From Faecalibacterium sp. An121 (GTDB taxonomy: Bacteria; Bacillota; Clostridia; Oscillospirales; Ruminococcaceae), in contig NZ_NFLM01000004.1 in the NCBI RefSeq assembly GCF_002160915.1, positions 62,001 to 126,000 of the forward strand: a stretch of DNA of 64,000 nt, written 5' to 3'. The translations under genes were made by a program, and so were the position numbers. How positions within the stretch are numbered: the first letter of the stretch is position 1; the number at the start of each line of letters is the position of its first letter. Below are positions 61,867 to 64,000 of this stretch, in pieces. The notes under the pieces were generated by a model. That model was not told where the DNA came from. It saw only the letters and a program-made list of their open reading frames with translations, and did not search any database.

Positions 61867-62598
61867 TTACTTGCTGAACTGGATGCCCTGGAAGGCGGAG
61901 TAATCCACCTCGGCGGGCTGCTTCTGCTCGGGGCTCTTCAGTTCGCTCTCATCCTTGTCCCAGAAATCCTCGCCGGCGGGCTGCTGGCTGTCGGCGCCAT
62001 CGCCGGCCTCCTCCTCTTCCCCGGCAGCGGCGTCCGTCTGGGCCGCGTCGCCGGCCGCATCGGCCTGGGCGTCGGGGGTGTATTCGGGCAGGCGGCTGAG
62101 GGATTCCACATGGCTGCGGTAGAGGTTCAGCACGTCGGCCTTGAAGCGGGTGACCTCCAGGCGGACGCGCTCGTATTCCCGCTCCTCCAGCAGACGCTGG
62201 TCGCTGGCCTCGCGGACGATCTCGTCGGCGCGGTCGGTGGCCTTCTGCAGCAGGTCGTTGGCATCCCGGATGATGTCGTCGCTGCGCAGGTTGGCCTTGT
62301 GGATGATGTCCTCCGCCTTCTGGTTGGCCTCACGGATGACGTTTTCACCGATCCGCTGGGCGTTGATGAGGGCGGACTTCATGATCTCGCCGTCGGCGCG
62401 GTAGTCCTCGGTCTCCTTGGACAGACGCTGGTTCTCGCCCTGCAGCTGGTCCAGCTGCCGCTGCAGCCGCTCCATCTCATCGGCATTGTTCTTGAGCTGC
62501 TCCTCGATCCTGTCCAGGAAGCGGTCCACGTCCTCGATCCGGTAGCCGCGGAAGCTCTTTTCAAATTGGACAGAGTGTACGTCCTGCGGTGTCAGCAT
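61867..62598 (-). CDS. divIVA: Cell-division initiation protein DivIVA
   Basis: DivIVA binds curved membrane at septa and poles. The 243-residue protein has the N-terminal lipid-binding domain (LTPQDVHSVQFEKSFRGYR, VDRFLDRI), two coiled-coil stretches (about 30-75 and 85-160) and an acidic, disordered C-terminus rich in Ala/Glu/Asp. Start ATG follows AGGAGGAAA. It is placed between ylmH and ileS, the normal order. Confidence 0.95.
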   Translation of the reverse strand: MLTPQDVHSVQFEKSFRGYRIEDVDRFLDRIEEQLKNNADEMERLQRQLDQLQGENQRLSKETEDYRADGEIMKSALINAQRIGENVIREANQKAEDIIHKANLRSDDIIRDANDLLQKATDRADEIVREASDQRLLEEREYERVRLEVTRFKADVLNLYRSHVESLSRLPEYTPDAQADAAGDAAQTDAAAGEEEEAGDGADSQQPAGEDFWDKDESELKSPEQKQPAEVDYSAFQGIQFSK

Positions 62599-62619
62599 GC
62601 TGATTTCCTCCTGTCTATG

Positions 62620-63447
62620 TCATTGATACTGAAAAAACTCGATGATCTGACGGTCTTTTCTGGTCTTGCCCGGCAGGGCGGTGAGGGCGAAGCGCCCCTT
62701 GCCCCGGATGGTGAATATGTCCCCCTCAAAGACGGGGGCGTGGGTGCTTTCGGTGGGCAGATGGTTGATCTCCACCCGTCCCGCCTGGATCAGTTCCGCC
62801 GCAGCCCCGCGGCTGCAATGCAGCATAGCCGCAAGCACCGCATCCAGCCGCAGCGAAGAAACAGCCGCCGTGCGCAGCACCCGTTCGCTTTGGCCGAAGT
62901 CCGGCAGCTGTTCCAGCGCCAGGGCCGCACAGCTGACCTCGGTCCGGCCCACCCCGCACAGCTCCTCGCAGATCAGGCGGGCCGCCGGCTCCAGAGCGAA
63001 TACGAAGGCGGTGCCGGGCATCTGTGCCGGCAGCACGATGTCCCCCAGAGCCTCCCGCCGCAGGGCCAGGCCCATCAGGCTGCCCAGATAATCCTTGTGG
63101 GCGGGCAGGGCCGCGCCGGGGGCCGCTCTGCAGTCCAGACGGACGCAGGCCAGCGGGCTGTCGGTCCAGCTGTCCTCCGGCTCGATGGCCACAAGGCGCC
63201 GCTCCGCCTCCGGATAGCCTCCTTCCAGCCGCCAGCAGGTGCAGCCTGCTTTGGCCAGAGCGGCTTTGGCCAGCACCTGTTCCCTGTCGCTGAGGAAAGA
63301 GGAATACCGGGGGATGCCCCGGCTTTGGGCGGCGCGGGCCAGATCCTCGATGTGCCGCATCAGAAAACGCTCTTTGTCGTTCTGCGGCGGGATGAACCCC
63401 CGCGCCTGGCGGGGCGCGTCCTGGCCGGGATCAATAGAACGCGCCAT
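62620..63447 (-). CDS. ylmH: YlmH-like S4-domain RNA-binding protein
   Basis: A 275-residue protein: an N-terminal YlmH region (DKERFLMRHIEDLARAA, SSFLSDREQVLAKAAL), a middle domain, and a C-terminal S4 domain with RLDAVLAAMLHCSRGAAAEL and IQAGRVEINH. YlmH acts in the division cluster and has been linked to ribosome rescue. I chose ATG 63447, 17 bases inside sepF and behind GGAGA, because the conserved helix begins before the internal ATG at 63360. Confidence 0.88.
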   Translation of the reverse strand: MARSIDPGQDAPRQARGFIPPQNDKERFLMRHIEDLARAAQSRGIPRYSSFLSDREQVLAKAALAKAGCTCWRLEGGYPEAERRLVAIEPEDSWTDSPLACVRLDCRAAPGAALPAHKDYLGSLMGLALRREALGDIVLPAQMPGTAFVFALEPAARLICEELCGVGRTEVSCAALALEQLPDFGQSERVLRTAAVSSLRLDAVLAAMLHCSRGAAAELIQAGRVEINHLPTESTHAPVFEGDIFTIRGKGRFALTALPGKTRKDRQIIEFFQYQ

Positions 63448-63895
63448 TGCTCTCCAGCTCGTCCAGCAGATCGCCCATGATATCCACGTTGTAGGGGGTG
63501 ATGATAAAGGTGCTGTTGGCCACACGCTTGATCTGGCCGTTGTTGGCATAAGCCACGCCGGACAGGAAATCCACCAGACGGCGGGAGACCTCCTTGTTGG
63601 TGGACTCCAGATTGAGCACCACCGTACGCTTGTTGTTCAGATGGTCTGCGATGGTGCTTGCATCCTCAAAGCGCTCGGGCTTGACCAGCACCACCTTGAG
63701 CTGGGTGGTGGCGTTGATGTTGACGACCCGGTTGCCGCTCTTGCCGGTGCTGTCGCTGCCCTCATCCTCGTAGGAATCAGCTCCAAAGCTGTTGCTGTTG
63801 TTGTTCACCATCTGGGGCCCGTCGTCGATGTACTGCTCATCGTAGCCGTCATCCTCACCGAAAAGTCCCTTTTTGATATTTTGCATAAAAGACAT
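63431..63895 (-). CDS. sepF: Cell division protein SepF
   Basis: SepF anchors FtsZ to the membrane. The 154-residue protein has the N-terminal amphipathic helix (MSFMQNIKKGLFGE), an acidic and Asn-rich linker, and the C-terminal domain KVVLVKPERFEDASTIADHL with NKRTVVLNLE and the sheet FLSGVAYANNGQI. ATG 63895 follows AAAGGAGCGG. The bases 63896-64000 show no gene. Confidence 0.96.
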   Translation of the reverse strand: MSFMQNIKKGLFGEDDGYDEQYIDDGPQMVNNNSNSFGADSYEDEGSDSTGKSGNRVVNINATTQLKVVLVKPERFEDASTIADHLNNKRTVVLNLESTNKEVSRRLVDFLSGVAYANNGQIKRVANSTFIITPYNVDIMGDLLDELESNGAFY

Positions 63896-64000
63896 CGATA
63901 CCGCTCCTTTCATCTGCCATACAGATGCCGTTTGCCACGAAAACTGCCTTGCGCCCGTCCGCCGGGCCCAAACAGAAAAGAATAGCTTTCTATATTATCT

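Noticed and set aside
63361-63549. Start of ylmH at an upstream frame reaching 63549
   Set aside because: It would overlap sepF by over 100 bases without a ribosome binding site; ATG 63447 has GGAGA and keeps the conserved N-terminus.

Overview
The window is G+C-rich DNA from a low-branching-resolution but clearly Firmicutes (Clostridia, most likely Oscillospirales/Ruminococcaceae-type) chromosome. The evidence is gene content: a complete spoIIIAA-AH operon, spoIVB, spoIVFA/FB and gerA genes, a Tyr T-box leader, the sepF-ylmH-divIVA-ileS-lspA division block, and the clostridial pair of radical-SAM genes TIGR03960/TIGR03936. No species name is claimed. Almost all genes lie on the minus strand, as expected for a leading-strand segment. 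There is no rRNA, tRNA, CRISPR array, insertion sequence, phage or plasmid gene. The high G+C produces very long meaningless antisense frames, which are left out.

Layout. 1-1036: a partial alpha/beta hydrolase and a beheaded methyltransferase downstream of radA. 1047-7710: radA, two membrane proteins, yajC, tgt, an AraC-regulator remnant, a sugar O-acetyltransferase (+) and queA. 7889-12648 (+): the lysine/diaminopimelate set asd-dapA-dapB, then a CapA-like protein and a free-standing tandem-ACT protein, followed by a PTS EIIA. 13576-15162: tyrS with its T-box and promoter. 15171-26662: a long housekeeping operon read from asp23 through nusB, a TsaD paralogue, xseA-xseB, ispA, a DUF212 gene, dxs, tlyA, nadK, argR, recN, a small Cys-containing protein and a flavin reductase. 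26850-35220: the sporulation block (gerAA, gerAB-like, spoIVB, spoIIIAA-AH). 35314-36383 (+): DUF421 and DUF4363 genes. 36440-44354: nrdR, secDF, an aminotransferase, clpX, clpP, tig. 44556-49766: phosphoesterase, thrC, yraN, rnhB, rbgA, lepB, rplS. 49958-56473: TIGR03936, TIGR03960, spoIVFB, spoIVFA, ppk1, a ComEA-like protein. 56546-63895: a degenerate HAD protein, rluD, lspA, ileS, divIVA, ylmH, sepF.

Many adjacent genes overlap by ATGA/GTGA/TGATG, so translational coupling is common (for example dxs-tlyA, xseB-ispA, nusB-TsaD paralogue, lepB-rbgA-rnhB-yraN, rluD-HAD). Good sigma-A-type promoters with TTGnnn boxes and 17-18 base spacers can be read in front of radA, yajC, tgt, asd, queA, tyrS, asp23, the aminotransferase, tig, rplS and TIGR03960; a sigma-E-like promoter precedes spoIVFA.

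I see no clear new defence system or biosynthetic cluster. The observations most worth checking are a terminator hairpin that also buries the ribosome binding site of the gene after yajC, a stand-alone aspartokinase-type regulatory ACT protein beside the lysine genes, a HAD-fold protein that has lost its catalytic residues, a polyphosphate kinase with a Pro/Ala-rich basic tail, a divergent TsaD paralogue, an incomplete germination receptor fused into a mixed-compartment sporulation operon, and two gene remnants.
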